Numbered from the stretch's first letter, positions 24,770 through 33,907 are shown. The stretch: 64,000 nt of DNA from VRUE01 sp963714155 (GCA_963714155.1 OY970236.1:2046001-2110000); one strand, 5' to 3'. Made by a program: numbers and translations. Notes: generated by a model not told the origin, from the letters alone.

Positions 24770-25393
24770 CTAAGTTTCGACCAGGCCGTGCTCGAGCGCG
24801 TAGCGGACCAGCTCGGCGCGGCTGGAGAGGCTCAGCTTCTGCTGGATGTGGGCGCGGTGGCTCTCCACCGTGCGGATGCTGATGTAGAGCCGCTCGGCGA
24901 CCTCGGCATTGGTGTGGCCCAGCGCGATCAGGCGCAGGACGTCGCGCTCGCGGTCGCTCAAATCGTCGCCGTCACCGCTGGCCTCACCCGCGGCCAGGCG
25001 CGCGCCCAGCGCCGGCTGCAGGTAGGTGTCACCGGCGGCGGCGCTGCGCACCGCCTGCACCAGCTCCGCGTCGGCGGCCTCCTTGAGCACGTAACCGCGC
25101 ACGCCGGCCTGCAGGGCGCGGCGGGCAAAGGCGGGCTCGTTCTGCATCGTCAGCACGACGACCTCGGTATCGGGTGAAGCCGCGCGGATGTCGGGTACCG
25201 CCTCGAGGCTGGCCCGTCCCGGCATGTTGAGGTCGAGAATCAGCACGGTCGGCTTGTGGCCGCGCGCGTAGCGAACCGCGGTGTCAGCATCGCCGGCCTC
25301 GGCAACCACCTCGAAGTCGGACTCCGCATCGAGCAGCAGCCGCAAGGCGTTGCGGACCACGGTGTGATCGTCGGCGAGGACGATCGTGGTCAC
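24770..25393 (-). CDS. NarL/LuxR-family response regulator
   Basis: Start at GTG 25393 (VTTIVLADDHTVVRNALRLL) with GGGGAGG five bases upstream; the much longer open frame is antisense to the kinase gene. 207 residues: receiver with ADDH, phospho-acceptor Asp in VLILDLNMPG, Thr in VVVLTMQNE and Lys in GYVLKEA. The C-terminal LuxR helix-turn-helix has LSDRERDVLRLIALGHTNAE and ISIRTVESHRAHI. Partner of the divergent kinase at 25634. Confidence 0.93.
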   Translation of the reverse strand: MTTIVLADDHTVVRNALRLLLDAESDFEVVAEAGDADTAVRYARGHKPTVLILDLNMPGRASLEAVPDIRAASPDTEVVVLTMQNEPAFARRALQAGVRGYVLKEAADAELVQAVRSAAAGDTYLQPALGARLAAGEASGDGDDLSDRERDVLRLIALGHTNAEVAERLYISIRTVESHRAHIQQKLSLSSRAELVRYALEHGLVET

Positions 25394-25553
25394 CTTGGCC
25401 TCCCCTGTGCGTTCGGCTCCCTCACTCGGTTGCACGATGGCGAGGCTACCTGCGCCCGCGGCCCTGGAGGTGGAATCCATACATCCATGTAACCCGCCCC
25501 CAGGGATCGGGACATCAGGGTTTTCCCGCGAACATCGTGTACTCAGATGTGCT

Positions 25554-25583
25554 TTGAATATTGGACCGTTGTACGGATAGGAT
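25554..25583 (+). promoter_or_regulatory. Candidate promoter of the GAF histidine kinase
   Basis: TTGAAT (25554-25559) and TAGGAT (25578-25583) are separated by 18 bp, in an AT-richer patch of the 240-bp divergent region and about 50 bp before the ATG. Confidence 0.5.
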
Positions 25584-25633
25584 GAAGGGCATCCCATTGG
25601 GTCGAAGGGTTGGAGGGTTGGAGCAACGCTGAG

Positions 25634-27343
25634 ATGGCACCGGGGTCTGACAGCGGCGCCCTGGATGAGCCCCGGCTGCGGGAGCTGATTGACGTTGGCC
25701 GCAGCCTCGTCGCCGAGCTCGACCCGGAGGTGGTGTTCCAGCAGGTGCTCGAGGTCGCCTGCGAGCTGACCGGCGCCCGCTACGCCGCGCTCGGCGTGCT
25801 CGACGAGGAGCGCCGCGAGCTGGAGCGCTTCATCACCTACGGCATCGACGAGGAGGCGCGCCGGGTAATCGGCAACCTGCCGCGCGGTCGGGGCGTGCTT
25901 GGCCTCTTGATCGAGCAGCCACGACCTTTGCGCCTGGCCGACGTCGGGCACCACCCCCGCTCCTACGGCTTCCCCCCCGGCCACCCGCCGATGTCGAACT
26001 TCCTCGGCGTGCCGGTGCTGATCCGCGGCCACGCCTGGGGCAACCTCTACCTGACCGAGAAGAGTGGCGGCGACTTCAACGAGGCCGACGAACAGTCGGC
26101 GATGATCCTCGCCGAGTGGACGGCGATCGCGGTCGAGAACGCCCGCCTCTATCGCAGCGTGCGGAGCCGCAACGACGAGATGGAGCGCGCCGTGCACCGG
26201 CTCGAAGCGACCACCGAGATCGCCCGCGCCGTCGGCGGCGAGACCGACCTCGATCGCATCCTCGAGATCGTCGTCAAGCGCGGCCGGGCACTTGTGGAGG
26301 CGCGCTCGCTCTTGATCCTGCTCTGCCGGGGCGAGGAGCTCGTCGCCGCCTCCGTCGCCGGCGAGCGCGAGGGTGGCATGGCCAAAGTCCGCATCCCGAT
26401 CTCCGGCTCGATCCCGGGCAGGGTGCTGGAGGCGCGGGCACCGCAGCGGGTCCACAACCTCGATCCCAGCCTGATGGCCCGGCCCGGCAACCAGGACGTC
26501 GGCGTCACCGCCCTGCTCACCCCGCTGCTCTTCCGCGGGCAGGCGCTGGGCGTGCTCGTCGCGCTCGACCCGCTCGGCCGCGAAACCGGTTTCAGCGACG
26601 AAGACGAGCGGGTCCTGCTCTCCTTTGCCGCCAGCGCGGCGACGGCGGTCGCCACCGCGCAGTCGGTCGCCGAAGGGCGCATCCGCGAAAGCATCGCCGC
26701 GACCGAGCGCGAGCGCGGCCGCTGGGCCCGCGAGCTGCACGACGAGTCGCTGCAGAGCCTCGCCGGGCTGCGCGTGTTGCTCTCGGCGGCGCGCCGCAGC
26801 GATCCCGAGGAACTGGATCGCCTGCTGATCCAGGGCATCGAGCAGGTCGACATGACGATCGCCGAGATGCGCCGCCTGATCGCCGACCTGCGCCCCAGCA
26901 CGCTCGACGAGCTCGGCCTCGGTGCCGCCCTGGAAGCGCTCGGCGAACGCACCGCCGGCGGTGACGCGATCGAGGTGAGGATCAACCTCGATCTCGACTG
27001 CGAGGCCGGGCGAAACCCGAACCGTCTCGTCGGCGAGATCGAGGACACCGCCTACCGCCTCGTCCAAGAGGCACTCAACAATGCGGTCCACCACGGCGAG
27101 GCAAGGCACGTAGAGGTGGACGTAAGAGAGAGCGACCAGACCCTTCGCGTACAGGTCCACGACGACGGGCGGGGTTTCGACCCAAGCGCGGCGACGGGCG
27201 GCTTCGGCCTGATCGGCATGCGCGAAAGGGCCGAGTTGACCGGCGGCACCCTCGAGCTGCACAGCATCATCGGCGAGGGCACCACCATCACCGCCTCGAT
27301 TCCCGCAATTCACCGCAAGAACAAAGCCGAAGAAGCGGCATAG
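25634..27343 (+). CDS. Double-GAF sensor histidine kinase of the NarL-partner (HisKA_3) type
   Basis: 569 residues from ATG 25634 (a TTG at 25610 is an alternative). GAF domain 1 at about 30-175 (YAALGVLDEERRELERFITY, MSNFLGVPVLIRG), GAF domain 2 at about 190-345. The dimerisation box WARELHDESLQSLAG carries the phospho-His, followed by an HATPase domain with EALNNAVHHGEA and DDGRGFDP. It resembles DevS/DosS-type kinases in order of domains, but heme-binding residues cannot be judged here. No membrane helices, so it senses in the cytosol. Confidence 0.9.
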   Translation: MAPGSDSGALDEPRLRELIDVGRSLVAELDPEVVFQQVLEVACELTGARYAALGVLDEERRELERFITYGIDEEARRVIGNLPRGRGVLGLLIEQPRPLRLADVGHHPRSYGFPPGHPPMSNFLGVPVLIRGHAWGNLYLTEKSGGDFNEADEQSAMILAEWTAIAVENARLYRSVRSRNDEMERAVHRLEATTEIARAVGGETDLDRILEIVVKRGRALVEARSLLILLCRGEELVAASVAGEREGGMAKVRIPISGSIPGRVLEARAPQRVHNLDPSLMARPGNQDVGVTALLTPLLFRGQALGVLVALDPLGRETGFSDEDERVLLSFAASAATAVATAQSVAEGRIRESIAATERERGRWARELHDESLQSLAGLRVLLSAARRSDPEELDRLLIQGIEQVDMTIAEMRRLIADLRPSTLDELGLGAALEALGERTAGGDAIEVRINLDLDCEAGRNPNRLVGEIEDTAYRLVQEALNNAVHHGEARHVEVDVRESDQTLRVQVHDDGRGFDPSAATGGFGLIGMRERAELTGGTLELHSIIGEGTTITASIPAIHRKNKAEEAA

Positions 27344-27438
27344 GGCCTGGGGCCAAGCAGATCAAGGACGCAGGGAGCGTGGCGTGCTTCAGCACGCGAG
27401 CGACCGAGGACGCCGAGATGCGCCGGTCCCAGTCCCTA
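27341..27438. other. Structured element exactly filling the gap between two convergent stop codons
   Basis: The outer arms are GGGCCTGGGGCC (27343-27354) and GGTCCCAGTCCC (27425-27436), with 10 Watson-Crick pairs and one G-U of 12. Inside, GCAGATC (27357-27363) faces GAGATGC (27415-27421), giving tandem G-A/A-G mismatches between helices on the plus strand. The tip is a perfect GCGTGC/GCACGC hairpin (27382-27397). The element begins and ends with the stop codons TAG and CTA of the flanking genes. It may be a bidirectional terminator or a repeat or RNA element. Confidence 0.55.
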
Positions 27439-27807
27439 TGCGCCCAGCATCGCTCGGTAGAAGCTGTAGTCGCTGCGGTCGGGCCGCAGGTTGGAAGCGA
27501 GCGCGAGGTGGTGGCGGGCGCGCTCGGTCTCCCCCGTCTTTGCCAGCGCCCGACCGAGGCAGAAGTGGGCGTAGTCGTTGACCTGATGTCGTTCGACCAC
27601 GGCCTTGAACTCGACCGCGGCGGCGGCGAAGCGACCGGAGCGGAAATAGGCGCGTCCGAGTGCCTCGCGAATCGAGGACTTCTCCGGGGCGCGCCGGGCG
27701 GCCTCCTCGAGCGGCATTGCCGCCTGCTCGAAGTCCGCCTCCTCGAGCAACTCGATCCCGCGACGGTAAAGAGTGAAGGTGGAGTCGGCTTTTGACTCAG
27801 CGGGCAT
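27436..27807 (-). CDS. Small TPR-repeat protein
   Basis: 123 residues built of about three tetratricopeptide repeats: YRRGIELLEEADFEQAAMPL, REALGRAYFRSGRFAAAAVE and HFCLGRALAKTGETERARHH. TPRs mediate protein-protein contacts; no other domain is present, so the partner is unknown. Convergent with the histidine kinase gene and divergent from glnB. Confidence 0.82.
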   Translation of the reverse strand: MPAESKADSTFTLYRRGIELLEEADFEQAAMPLEEAARRAPEKSSIREALGRAYFRSGRFAAAAVEFKAVVERHQVNDYAHFCLGRALAKTGETERARHHLALASNLRPDRSDYSFYRAMLGA

Positions 27808-27896
27808 TCGTAAAAGTGTAGGAGGCGGTCCGGCTCGGCTCGACTCCTCGCCGCCGCGATCAGTAGGCTCGCCGACGCGATGGGAAGGCGCGGGCA

Positions 27897-28250
27897 GTGA
27901 AACTAGTCATCGGCATCGTGCGGCCGGAGAAGGCCAACGACGTGCTGGAGGCGCTTTATCGCGCCCAGGTTCGCGGCGTCTCGATGAGCCGCGTGCAGGG
28001 TCACGGCGGTGAGCTCGAGCGGGTCGAGACCTACCGTGGCACCACGGTGAAGATGGGCCTCGCCGAGAAGGTCCGCTTCGAGATCGCCGTCTCCGATGAC
28101 TTCGTCGAGGCCGCCGTCGAGGCGCTCTGCGAAGGGGCGCGGACCGGTGAGGTCGGCGACGGCAAGATCTTCGTCCTGCCCCTTGACCAGGCCGTGCGCA
28201 TCCGCACCGGCGAGACCGACCACGGCGCCGTGACGCCGGTGGACAAGTGA
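27897..28250 (+). CDS. glnB: PII nitrogen-regulatory signal protein
   Basis: 117 residues from GTG 27897 (KLVIGIVRPEKANDVLEAL). The B- and C-loop regions (EARTGEVGDGKIFVLPLD-like) match PII trimers that sense ATP/ADP and 2-oxoglutarate. The T-loop reads ERVETYRGTTVKMGLAEK; Tyr46 is present but position 51, the tyrosine modified by uridylylation or adenylylation in most PII proteins, is Val. It overlaps amt by GTGA, the usual pairing in which PII plugs the transporter. Confidence 0.93.
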   Translation: MKLVIGIVRPEKANDVLEALYRAQVRGVSMSRVQGHGGELERVETYRGTTVKMGLAEKVRFEIAVSDDFVEAAVEALCEGARTGEVGDGKIFVLPLDQAVRIRTGETDHGAVTPVDK

Positions 28251-29560
28251 GCCCCGTGTCGCTGCTTGCCGCGGTGCCGCAGGTCGACAGCGGCGACACA
28301 GCCTGGATGCTGGCCGCGACCGCGCTGGTGCTGATGATGACCCCGGCCCTGGGCCTCTTCTACGCCGGCCTGGTGCGCTCGAAGAACACGCTCAACACCT
28401 TCATGATGTGCGTCGCCGCGATCGCCGTCGCGATGGTCACCTGGGCCCTGGTCGGCTACTCGCTGGCGTTTGACGGCACCGGTGACCTGATCGGCGGCCT
28501 TGGCTACGTCGGCCTGCACGGCGTCGACTTCCTGCCGCGCAACGACGAATCGACCATCCCCCACCTGCTCTTCATGGCCTTCCAGGCCACCTTCTGCATC
28601 ATCACCGTGGCCCTGATCTCCGGCGCCGTGGTCGAGCGCATGCGCTTCGGCGCCTTCCTCGTCTTCGCCGCGCTCTGGTCGGTCCTGGTCTACGCGGTGC
28701 TCGCCCACTGGGCCTTCGGCGGCGGCTGGTTGGCCGAGCGCGGCACGCTCGACTTCGCCGGCGGCGTGCCGGTCGAGATGGCCTCCGGCTTCTCCGCCCT
28801 GGCGGCGGCGTTGGTGGTCGGCTCGCGCAAGGACTACGGCCGCCAGGCGCTGCTGCCGCACAACGCGATGTACGTGCTGCTCGGCGCCGGCCTGCTCTGG
28901 TTCGGCTGGTTCGGCTTCAACGGCGGCAGCGGCTTCAACACCGGCACCAACAGCGTGCTCGCCTTCACCAACACCCTGATCACGCCGGCCTGCGCGCTCG
29001 TCACCTGGTTCGTCCTCGACCTGATCCGCGGCCGCAAGGCGACCGCGATCGGCGCCGCCACGGCGATCATCGTCGGCTGTGTCCTGATCACCCCGGCGGG
29101 CGGCTACATCAGCCCGGGCTGGGCGATGGTGCTCGGCTTCCTCGGCGCCCTGCCCTGTTACGTGGCGATCCAGTGGCGTCCTCGGACCCGGGTCGACGAG
29201 ACGCTCGACGTGCTCGCCGCCCACGGCATCGCCGGCTTCACCGGCATCCTCTTCATCGGCCTCGTCGCCCAGGTCGGCTGGAACGGCGTCGCCGACGGCC
29301 TCTTCTACGGCAACGCCGACCAGCTGCTCGACCAGGTCCTGGCAGCGATCGCCGCCCCCGCCTACGCCTTCACGGTGACCTTCATCCTGCTCAAGCTGAT
29401 CGGCGCGGTGATGCCACTGCGCGCCTCCGAGCACGACGAGGCGGTCGGCATGGACGTCACCTACCACGGCGAGGAGGCCTACGTCACCGGCGAGGGCGCG
29501 ATCCTCGTCTTCCCCGAGGACGGCGGCAAAGCCCCCGTCCCGGTCGCCGACCCGGGCTAA
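28247..29560 (+). CDS. amt: Ammonium transporter Amt
   Basis: 437 residues, eleven predicted membrane helices. It starts GTG 28247 and overlaps glnB by four bases. Family marks: GLFYAGLVRSKNTLNTFMM and YVLLGAGLLWFGWFGFNGGS. The second pore histidine is present (LAAHGIAGFTGILF), but the first is replaced by Glu in FAGGVPVEMASGFSAL. Glu at this site is known in fungal Mep1/Mep3. It imports ammonium and is gated by the neighbouring PII. Confidence 0.94.
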   Translation: MSPVSLLAAVPQVDSGDTAWMLAATALVLMMTPALGLFYAGLVRSKNTLNTFMMCVAAIAVAMVTWALVGYSLAFDGTGDLIGGLGYVGLHGVDFLPRNDESTIPHLLFMAFQATFCIITVALISGAVVERMRFGAFLVFAALWSVLVYAVLAHWAFGGGWLAERGTLDFAGGVPVEMASGFSALAAALVVGSRKDYGRQALLPHNAMYVLLGAGLLWFGWFGFNGGSGFNTGTNSVLAFTNTLITPACALVTWFVLDLIRGRKATAIGAATAIIVGCVLITPAGGYISPGWAMVLGFLGALPCYVAIQWRPRTRVDETLDVLAAHGIAGFTGILFIGLVAQVGWNGVADGLFYGNADQLLDQVLAAIAAPAYAFTVTFILLKLIGAVMPLRASEHDEAVGMDVTYHGEEAYVTGEGAILVFPEDGGKAPVPVADPG

Positions 29561-29577
29561 CGGCCCGCTTCGGCGCC

Positions 29578-31155
29578 TTAGACCTGCGCGGCGTCGGCTT
29601 CGGCCGCGACCGCTTTGCCGTGGCGGATCAGGTCGGCGGCGCGCTCGGCGATCGCGATCGTCGGCGCGTTGGTGTTGCCGCGGGGGACGGTCGGCATCAC
29701 CGAGGCGTCGACCACCCGCAGCGACTCGGTGCCCTCGACCCGCAGCTCGGCATCGACCACCGAGCCGATCGCGCAGGTGCCGACCGGGTGGTAGATCTCG
29801 TAGGTGGTCTGGGCGATCAGGGCGCGCAGGGCGTCCTCGGAGTCGTCGGCCGGGGCGGTGAACGGCTCGGCCGCGTAGGGCTTGAAGGCCGGCTGGGCGC
29901 AGATCTCCTGGGCCAGCCGCATCGCGTCCATCATCCGCGCCATGTCGGTCTCGGTGGCGTAGAAGTTGTTGCGCACGATCGGCTTCGCGGTCGGATCGGC
30001 GGAGGCGAGCCGCACCGAGCCGCGGCTCTCGGCCGTGAGCAGGCAGGGCGAGACCCAGACCCCGTGAGCTTCGGGATCGGCCATTCCCTCGTCGACGATC
30101 TGGATCGGGGCGACGTGGATCTGCACGTCGGGTGCCTCGGCACCCGCGCCGACGCGGGCGAAACCGCCGGACTCGGCCAGGTTGGAGGCGAAGGGCCCGG
30201 TCTGTGAAGCCTCGAACTCCGCCATCGCCGCCGGCTCCAGCGCCTGCAAGAGGCTCTCGGGCTCGGGGGTGGTGAAGACGGCGTAGCTGGCGGGGTGATC
30301 GCCGAGGTTCTCCCCCACCGCCGGCTGATCCAGCAGCACCTCGATTTCGCGCATCGTCAGGTGCTCGGCCGGCCCGATGCCGGAGAGCATCAGCAGCTGC
30401 GGTGAGTTGTAGGTGCCGCCGCAGAGGATCACCTCGCGCTCGGCGCGCAGCTCCTGCGCCTGGCCCAGCTGGCTGGCCTCGACCCCAACCGCCTTCTTGC
30501 CCTCGAAGAGCACGCGGTTGACGTGCATGTAGGGCATCACTGTCAGGTTCGGCCGCTCGCTCGCCGGGTGCAGGTAAGAGACGGCGGCGCTCGCACGCAT
30601 GCCGCCGCGCTGGGTCACCTGGTACATGCCGACGCCGTCCTGCTCGGCGCCGTTGAAGTCCTCGTTGCGGGCCAGGCCGGCTTCGACCCCGGCCTCGACG
30701 AAAGCGGGCGAGATCGTGTTGCCCGAGCGCTGGTCGGAGACCGGCAGCGGCCCACCGATCGCGTGCCACTCCGAGGCACCGCGCTCGTTGTCCTCGGCCT
30801 TGAGGAAGTAGGGGAAGAGGTCGTCCCAGGCCCAGCCGTCGATCCCCCAGCTGTCGTAGTCGCGCCGGTTGCCGCGGATGTAGACCATCGCGTTGACCGA
30901 GGAGGAGCCGCCGAGCACCTTGCCGCGGGGCAGCGAGATCTGGCGCCCGTTGCAGTTCGGCTCGGGCGCGGAGTGGTAGTCCCAGTCGACCTCGGTGCGG
31001 GCCAGCTGCAGGTAGCCGAGCGGCACGTGGATGTTCTGGTTGAAGTCCGGCGGCCCGGCCTCGAGCAGCAGAACATTGGTGTCCGGGTCCTCGGAGAGAC
31101 GCGCTGCCAGGACACAACCGGCCGATCCGGCACCCACGATCACGTAGTCGTACAT
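29578..31155 (-). CDS. GMC-family FAD oxidoreductase (choline/alcohol dehydrogenase-like)
   Basis: Start at ATG 31155 (MYDYVIVGAGSAGCVLAARL) with AAGGAG seven bases upstream; longer frames are spurious. 525 residues. FAD-binding GAGSAG, the GMC signature GKVLGGSSSVNAMVYIRGN, signature 2 GGTYNSPQLLMLSGIGPAEH and the active-site His in YHPVGTCAIG. Such enzymes oxidise primary alcohols, including choline; the substrate is not predictable here. Convergent with amt. Confidence 0.92.
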   Translation of the reverse strand: MYDYVIVGAGSAGCVLAARLSEDPDTNVLLLEAGPPDFNQNIHVPLGYLQLARTEVDWDYHSAPEPNCNGRQISLPRGKVLGGSSSVNAMVYIRGNRRDYDSWGIDGWAWDDLFPYFLKAEDNERGASEWHAIGGPLPVSDQRSGNTISPAFVEAGVEAGLARNEDFNGAEQDGVGMYQVTQRGGMRASAAVSYLHPASERPNLTVMPYMHVNRVLFEGKKAVGVEASQLGQAQELRAEREVILCGGTYNSPQLLMLSGIGPAEHLTMREIEVLLDQPAVGENLGDHPASYAVFTTPEPESLLQALEPAAMAEFEASQTGPFASNLAESGGFARVGAGAEAPDVQIHVAPIQIVDEGMADPEAHGVWVSPCLLTAESRGSVRLASADPTAKPIVRNNFYATETDMARMMDAMRLAQEICAQPAFKPYAAEPFTAPADDSEDALRALIAQTTYEIYHPVGTCAIGSVVDAELRVEGTESLRVVDASVMPTVPRGNTNAPTIAIAERAADLIRHGKAVAAEADAAQV

Positions 31156-31415
31156 CAACCGCTCCTTCCGTTGGCTACCGCAACGCGCAGACCCAGGCAG
31201 GGACTGGGAAACGCGCTTCACCGGCACCCGGTCCGGCTTTGACGAGTCTACGCCCGAAAGCCCAGAATGCGAGTGTTTTCTCGACCGGCTGCTACGGTGA
31301 AGGAGTCGGGTTCGGCGCAACCGCCACCCGAGAGGTTCCGTTTCCTCCGTTCGCTTCAGTGCGTTTTGGGGTCGCTGGATCTCCCCTAAACGCTCAAAAA
31401 GGAGCCACAAACATC
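31156..31415 (+). promoter_or_regulatory. Divergent region with a long leader before the DEAD-box gene
   Basis: About 260 bp without a convincing gene. The open frame reaching back to 31239 has no family similarity. TACGGT at 31294-31299 is a possible -10, which would give a leader of over 100 nt. Long 5' leaders are common for cold-responsive DEAD-box helicase genes; the link is inference. Confidence 0.4.
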
Positions 31416-32615
31416 GTGTCATTTGCCGACCTCGGCATCTCCAACGACGTGGTGCGCGCGCTTGCAAAGCGCGACATCACCCAGCCTTTCCCCGTCCAGC
31501 AGCTTGTCGTCCGCGACGCGCTGGCCGGCCATGACCTGCTCGTCCAGTCACCGACCGGATCGGGCAAGACCCTCGCCTTCGGCATCCCGATGATCGACCG
31601 GATCAAGCCCGGCAGCAAGGGCCTCTCCGCCCTGGTGCTGGCGCCGACCCGCGAGCTGGCAAGCCAGATCGTCGACGAGCTCAGCTCGATCGCCCGCGCC
31701 CGCAACCTGCAGATCGCCGCCGTCTACGGCGGCGTCGGCTTCGGCCCCCAGGTAAAGGCGGCGCAGCGCGCCGACATCATCGTCGCCACCCCGGGCCGGC
31801 TCGAGGACCTGATTGCGCGCCGCGCGATCAACCTGAAGGGCGTCCGCATCCTCGTCCTCGACGAGGCCGATCGCATGCTCGACATGGGCTTCAAGCCAGC
31901 GGTCAACCGGATCGTCGGCCACACCCCGGAGCAGCGCCAGACCCTCTTCTTCTCGGCGACGCTCGAGGGGGCGATCGGCAAACTCGCCTCCGACTACACC
32001 CGCGACCCGCGCCACCACACCCACGCGGCGCCGGAGCGCAGCAAGGCCGAGATCGAACACCGCTTCGTCCACGTCGACTCCCAGGCCGACAAGCTCGACC
32101 ACCTCGCCGGTGCCCTGACCGGGCCCGACGGCGGCCGCACGCTGGTCTTCGTGCGCACCAAGCGCGGCGCCGACCGCCTGGTCAAGCGCCTGCGCAGCCG
32201 CGAACTCGAGGCCGTCGCGATGCACGGCGACAAGAGCCAGGGCCAGCGCGAACGGGCGCTCGCCCGCTTCGAGCGCGGTGACGTCGAAGTCCTCGTCGCC
32301 ACCGACGTCGCCGCCCGCGGCATCGACGTCGCCGACATCACCCACGTGATCAACTTCGATGCCCCCGGCGACCGCGACGCCTACGTGCACCGGGTCGGCC
32401 GCACCGGCCGCGCCGGGCAGCGCGGCGCCGGCACCAGCTTCGTGCTCACCGACCAGGCGGCCGAGATGCGCCGCATCGCCCGTGAGCTCGACCTGACCCG
32501 CGAGTTCGACCAGAGCCTCGGCCACGTCAAGGCGGCCAAGTCCTCGCCCAACGGCAAGCCCGCCCAGCCGGGCCAGCGACCTCGGCGCCGTCGTCGACGC
32601 AAGGTGGCCGCATGA
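31416..32615 (+). CDS. DEAD-box RNA helicase
   Basis: I choose GTG 31416 (VSFADLGISNDVVRALAKRD), with AAAAAGGAG upstream, which is the standard family start. 399 residues: Q motif PFPVQQLVV, motif I SPTGSGKT, Ia APTRELASQ, II VLDEADRM, III FFSATL, V TDVAARGID and VI HRVGRTGRAG. The C-terminus is short and basic (RPRRRRRRKVAA). It remodels RNA duplexes, probably ribosome- or decay-related. Confidence 0.95.
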   Translation: MSFADLGISNDVVRALAKRDITQPFPVQQLVVRDALAGHDLLVQSPTGSGKTLAFGIPMIDRIKPGSKGLSALVLAPTRELASQIVDELSSIARARNLQIAAVYGGVGFGPQVKAAQRADIIVATPGRLEDLIARRAINLKGVRILVLDEADRMLDMGFKPAVNRIVGHTPEQRQTLFFSATLEGAIGKLASDYTRDPRHHTHAAPERSKAEIEHRFVHVDSQADKLDHLAGALTGPDGGRTLVFVRTKRGADRLVKRLRSRELEAVAMHGDKSQGQRERALARFERGDVEVLVATDVAARGIDVADITHVINFDAPGDRDAYVHRVGRTGRAGQRGAGTSFVLTDQAAEMRRIARELDLTREFDQSLGHVKAAKSSPNGKPAQPGQRPRRRRRRKVAA

Positions 32616-33010
32616 GCGCCACGCAGAGCATCGCCAAGAAATGGACCTGCGAGGGCTGCGGCGTCAGCGCCGGCCGCATCGACGGTGAGTCGGTGCCGAT
32701 GCCGAGCAACTGGGCCGATACCGCCGACGGCGTCTTCTGCCTGATCTGCCGACGCGAAAGGGCCGCCGAGGCGGCGCTCGACGCCGCCCCCAGCGACAGT
32801 CCCGTTGCGGAACGGGCGAAGCTGCGCCGGGCGGCGCTGATCGAGTTCGAGGTCAGCCGCACGCCGGATCACACCGATGGGATCATCGCGCGGGCCTGCC
32901 GCACCTCGGTCTCCGCCGTCACCCGCGCCCGCCGTCGCCTCGAGCTTCCCGATCCTCCGCCCACCTCAGCTGAGTCGCGGGCTAAGCGTCGGGCCGCCAG
33001 CAGCCGATAG
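32612..33010 (+). CDS. Small zinc-ribbon-like protein downstream of the helicase
   Basis: 132 residues, overlapping the helicase stop codon by ATGA. N-terminal CEGCGVSAGRIDGE and FCLICRRE give two CxxC pairs, a likely zinc ribbon. The second half (about 70-115) has IIARACRTSVSAVTRARRRL, resembling a helix-turn-helix. Function unknown; translational coupling suggests a role with the RNA helicase. Confidence 0.75.
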   Translation: MSATQSIAKKWTCEGCGVSAGRIDGESVPMPSNWADTADGVFCLICRRERAAEAALDAAPSDSPVAERAKLRRAALIEFEVSRTPDHTDGIIARACRTSVSAVTRARRRLELPDPPPTSAESRAKRRAASSR

Positions 33011-33031
33011 GACAGCCATGGCGGCGTTAGC

Positions 33032-33898
33032 GTGCAGATAGGGATCGGGCTCGCCTTTGCCGCGGCGCTGCTGACCAACCTCGCCTCGCTGCTCAAGCAC
33101 CGGGGCTGCCACCGCGCAGCGCCGGTGCGCCTGCAGGAACCACTGCGCAGCGCCCGCGGCCTGGCCTCATCCCCCTGGTTCGCGGCTGGCTGGGGACTGG
33201 CGGCTGTGGCCTGGCTGGTCCACGTCGCCGCCCTCTCGATGGCGCCGATCTCGATCGTCCAGGCCGTGCTCGCCGGCGGCGCCGTCACCCTCGCGGTGAT
33301 GGCACAGCGCGTCTTCGGCGATGCGGTCGAGCCGCGCCAGTGGCTCGCCCTGCTGCTCGGCGGCGCCGGCCTGGCACTGCTCGTGCTCACCGTCCCCCAC
33401 TTCAGCGGCGATCACTCCGGTTTCGCGATCGGCAGCATGCTCGCCTTCGAGGGCGGGCTCGCCCTGCTCGCGATCGGCTTGGCGCTCGGGCACCAGTCCG
33501 AGCGGCTGGCCGATCACAGCGAGATCCTGCTTGCCGCTGCCGCCGGCGTCCTCTTCGCCCTCGCCGGCGTTGCGATCAAGGGGCTGACCGGCGCCAGTGG
33601 CGTTTCCATTGCCGTGCTCGCACCCTGGATCGCGCTGACCGTGGTCGCCGGCATCGGCGCCCAGTACGCCGCTGCGGCGGCGCTTCAGCGTGGCGGCGCG
33701 ATCGAGACGATCGGCCTGATCGGCCTGATCGCCAACGCCGCCCAGATCGCCGGCGGCGTGCTCGTCTTCGGCGACCCGCTGGCGGGAAGCCCGCTGGGCC
33801 TGGTGCTGCAGGGGAGCGCCTTCGTCATGGTCTGCGCCTCGGCGCTGCTGATCCCCGGCCGGCGCGCCGCCGCGGCGCCTGTCCCGGCCACGGCCTAG
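33032..33898 (+). CDS. DMT-superfamily-like membrane transporter
   Basis: 288 residues from GTG 33032. About nine hydrophobic helices arranged as two EamA-like halves: VQAVLAGGAVTLAVMAQRVF in the first and GGAIETIGLIGLIANAAQIA in the second. The family exports or imports small metabolites or Mg2+ (NIPA-like members), and I cannot choose between them. Ends next to a GC hairpin terminator. Confidence 0.8.
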   Translation: MQIGIGLAFAAALLTNLASLLKHRGCHRAAPVRLQEPLRSARGLASSPWFAAGWGLAAVAWLVHVAALSMAPISIVQAVLAGGAVTLAVMAQRVFGDAVEPRQWLALLLGGAGLALLVLTVPHFSGDHSGFAIGSMLAFEGGLALLAIGLALGHQSERLADHSEILLAAAAGVLFALAGVAIKGLTGASGVSIAVLAPWIALTVVAGIGAQYAAAAALQRGGAIETIGLIGLIANAAQIAGGVLVFGDPLAGSPLGLVLQGSAFVMVCASALLIPGRRAAAAPVPATA

Positions 33899-33907
33899 AA
33901 CAAAACC

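Noticed and set aside
24770..27313. An 847-codon minus-strand open frame
   Set aside because: Only its last 207 codons (from GTG 25393) are the response regulator; the rest is antisense to the histidine kinase and has no family pattern.
28031..31117. A 1028-codon minus-strand open frame over amt and the GMC gene
   Set aside because: Low-complexity Arg/Gly/Ala translation, antisense or frame-shifted relative to two clear genes.
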